From positions 124,001 to 188,000 of the forward strand of contig NZ_JAASAF010000010.1 in assembly GCF_012726195.1 (NCBI RefSeq): DNA of 64,000 nt, written 5' to 3'. Position 1 is the first letter of the stretch. Every line of letters starts with the position of its first letter. This document shows, piece after piece, positions 63,418 to 64,000 of the stretch. The DNA is from Rhodococcus sp. HNM0563. Its GTDB lineage: Bacteria > Actinomycetota > Actinomycetes > Mycobacteriales > Mycobacteriaceae. The notes beneath the pieces were generated by a model, which saw only the letters and a program-made list of their open reading frames with translations, made no database searches and was not told the origin of the DNA. A program made the position numbers and the translations under genes.

Positions 63418-64000
63418 TTACCGCAGTGATGCCTCGACCGTGACGGTGAGCGTATCGGTGGGATCCGCAGCGTCGACGGTGATCACCGGTGTGCCCGTGC
63501 GGGTACCGATGAACGTCTGGGCCAGGTGATTGTCACTGGGATAGCTGAACACTTCGACGATCGCCGACGCACCGGAGGGGAACAGATGGACCGGCGACCC
63601 ACCGTTCCAGGTATCACCCGTGTCCACCCCACTGAGGTCTATCTGCACTAGGCACTTCCCGGAAACCGGGGCGGGAACATCGGTGCCGTCACGAAAAGCA
63701 ATGTCCACGTATCCTGCGGACCAACCGATCGAACCGTCACCGCCGAATGACAAGGTGACCTTGTCCGCCCCCGCGTCAGTACCTGGGCCGATGGTAACGA
63801 CGTCGAGCACGGGATAGACCATCCCCGCGGGAACCTCGCCGGGCGCCAGAGTTCGATCGGCTGGGGCATCGGTCGGAGGCATCGGCGTCGGATTTCCGAC
63901 TCGGAGCGTCCCAGCGAACGATTCGACCCGCTGACAGGACGTTCCGGCTGCATCAGCGGTTACTGCTGCGGGATCATCGCCACCACCGTCTGCTGCGCAC
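63418..64000 (-). CDS. Lipoprotein, 5' end outside the window
   Basis: At least 193 residues remain open to the window edge; the visible part starts CAADGGGDDPAAVTADAAG, so the first Cys may be the lipidated residue of a lipobox just outside. The domain after it is strand-rich: CQRVESFAGTLRVGNPTP, GADKVTLSFGGDGSIGWSAG, KCLVQIDLSGVDTGDTWNGG, ending TDTLTVTVEASLR. An inner ATG at 63882 is not the true start. Unknown surface protein, immunoglobulin-like or DUF-type; no family assigned. Confidence 0.6.
   Translation of the reverse strand, partial: CAADGGGDDPAAVTADAAGTSCQRVESFAGTLRVGNPTPMPPTDAPADRTLAPGEVPAGMVYPVLDVVTIGPGTDAGADKVTLSFGGDGSIGWSAGYVDIAFRDGTDVPAPVSGKCLVQIDLSGVDTGDTWNGGSPVHLFPSGASAIVEVFSYPSDNHLAQTFIGTRTGTPVITVDAADPTDTLTVTVEASLR

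Overview
The window is high-GC actinobacterial chromosome. Gene order and near-identical protein motifs place it in the mycolic-acid group (Mycobacterium/Rhodococcus/Nocardia side); a Rhodococcus-like genome is my best guess. The strongest evidence is a complete prokaryotic proteasome/pupylation region in the mycobacterial order (arc/mpa, dop, pup, prcB, prcA, pafA, pafB, pafC, tatA, tatC, helY, then a Pro/Gln-rich DUF4333 protein like the one after helY in M. tuberculosis). It is followed by hisG, hisE, metH and a PAC2 protein, as in M. tuberculosis.

Layout. 1-2.1 kb: the end of a transporter gene, a structured AT-rich non-coding stretch and a KfrA-like coiled-coil DNA-binding protein. 2.4-5.6 kb: katG and a PLP-dependent Thr/Ser dehydratase-like gene. 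5.7-14.4 kb (minus): DUF4333, helY, tatC, tatA, pafC, pafB, pafA. 14.5-16 kb (plus): a PAP2-diacylglycerol kinase fusion. 15.9-21.6 kb (minus): prcA, prcB, pup, dop, a DUF385 protein, arc. 21.8-24.2 kb: a lipoprotein behind a candidate iron box, trmI, a thioesterase. 24.3-31.6 kb (minus): metH, HAD phosphatase, trhO, pseudouridine synthase, hisE, hisG. 31.6-39.7 kb: PAC2, MFS, a RibH2-type lumazine synthase, an AbiEi-like regulator, and a trehalose module (otsB, GH65 phosphorylase, beta-phosphoglucomutase). 39.7-46 kb (minus): phosphoketolase, a lone tyrosine recombinase, pepN. 46-52.4 kb: NUDIX, a quinone reductase-like SDR with a divergent one-cysteine HxlR regulator, a rifampin phosphotransferase, an esterase and a secreted cupin protein. 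52.5-59.6 kb: an operon matching jetA, jetB and jetC of a type II Wadjet (SMC/condensin-like anti-plasmid) system, with no jetD after it. 59.8-64 kb: poorly characterised genes, including one split by a 7-bp tandem repeat, a tandem cold-shock-domain protein and a lipoprotein running off the window.

Functional links. Pup is made with a C-terminal Gln, deamidated by Dop, ligated to substrates by PafA, and substrates are unfolded by Arc into the PrcAB core. PafB/PafC are WYL regulators. TatA/TatC build the twin-arginine export pore. MetH, HisE and HisG serve Met and His synthesis. OtsB, GH65 and the HAD mutase make or break trehalose-type disaccharides, and phosphoketolase can feed acetyl-phosphate.

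Most interesting signals: the JetABC operon without its nuclease JetD, the 7-bp slippage tract in the facing gene, the repeat-rich control region of the KfrA-like gene, and a probable rifamycin-resistance gene with a candidate inducible element. No tRNA, rRNA or CRISPR array was recognised.
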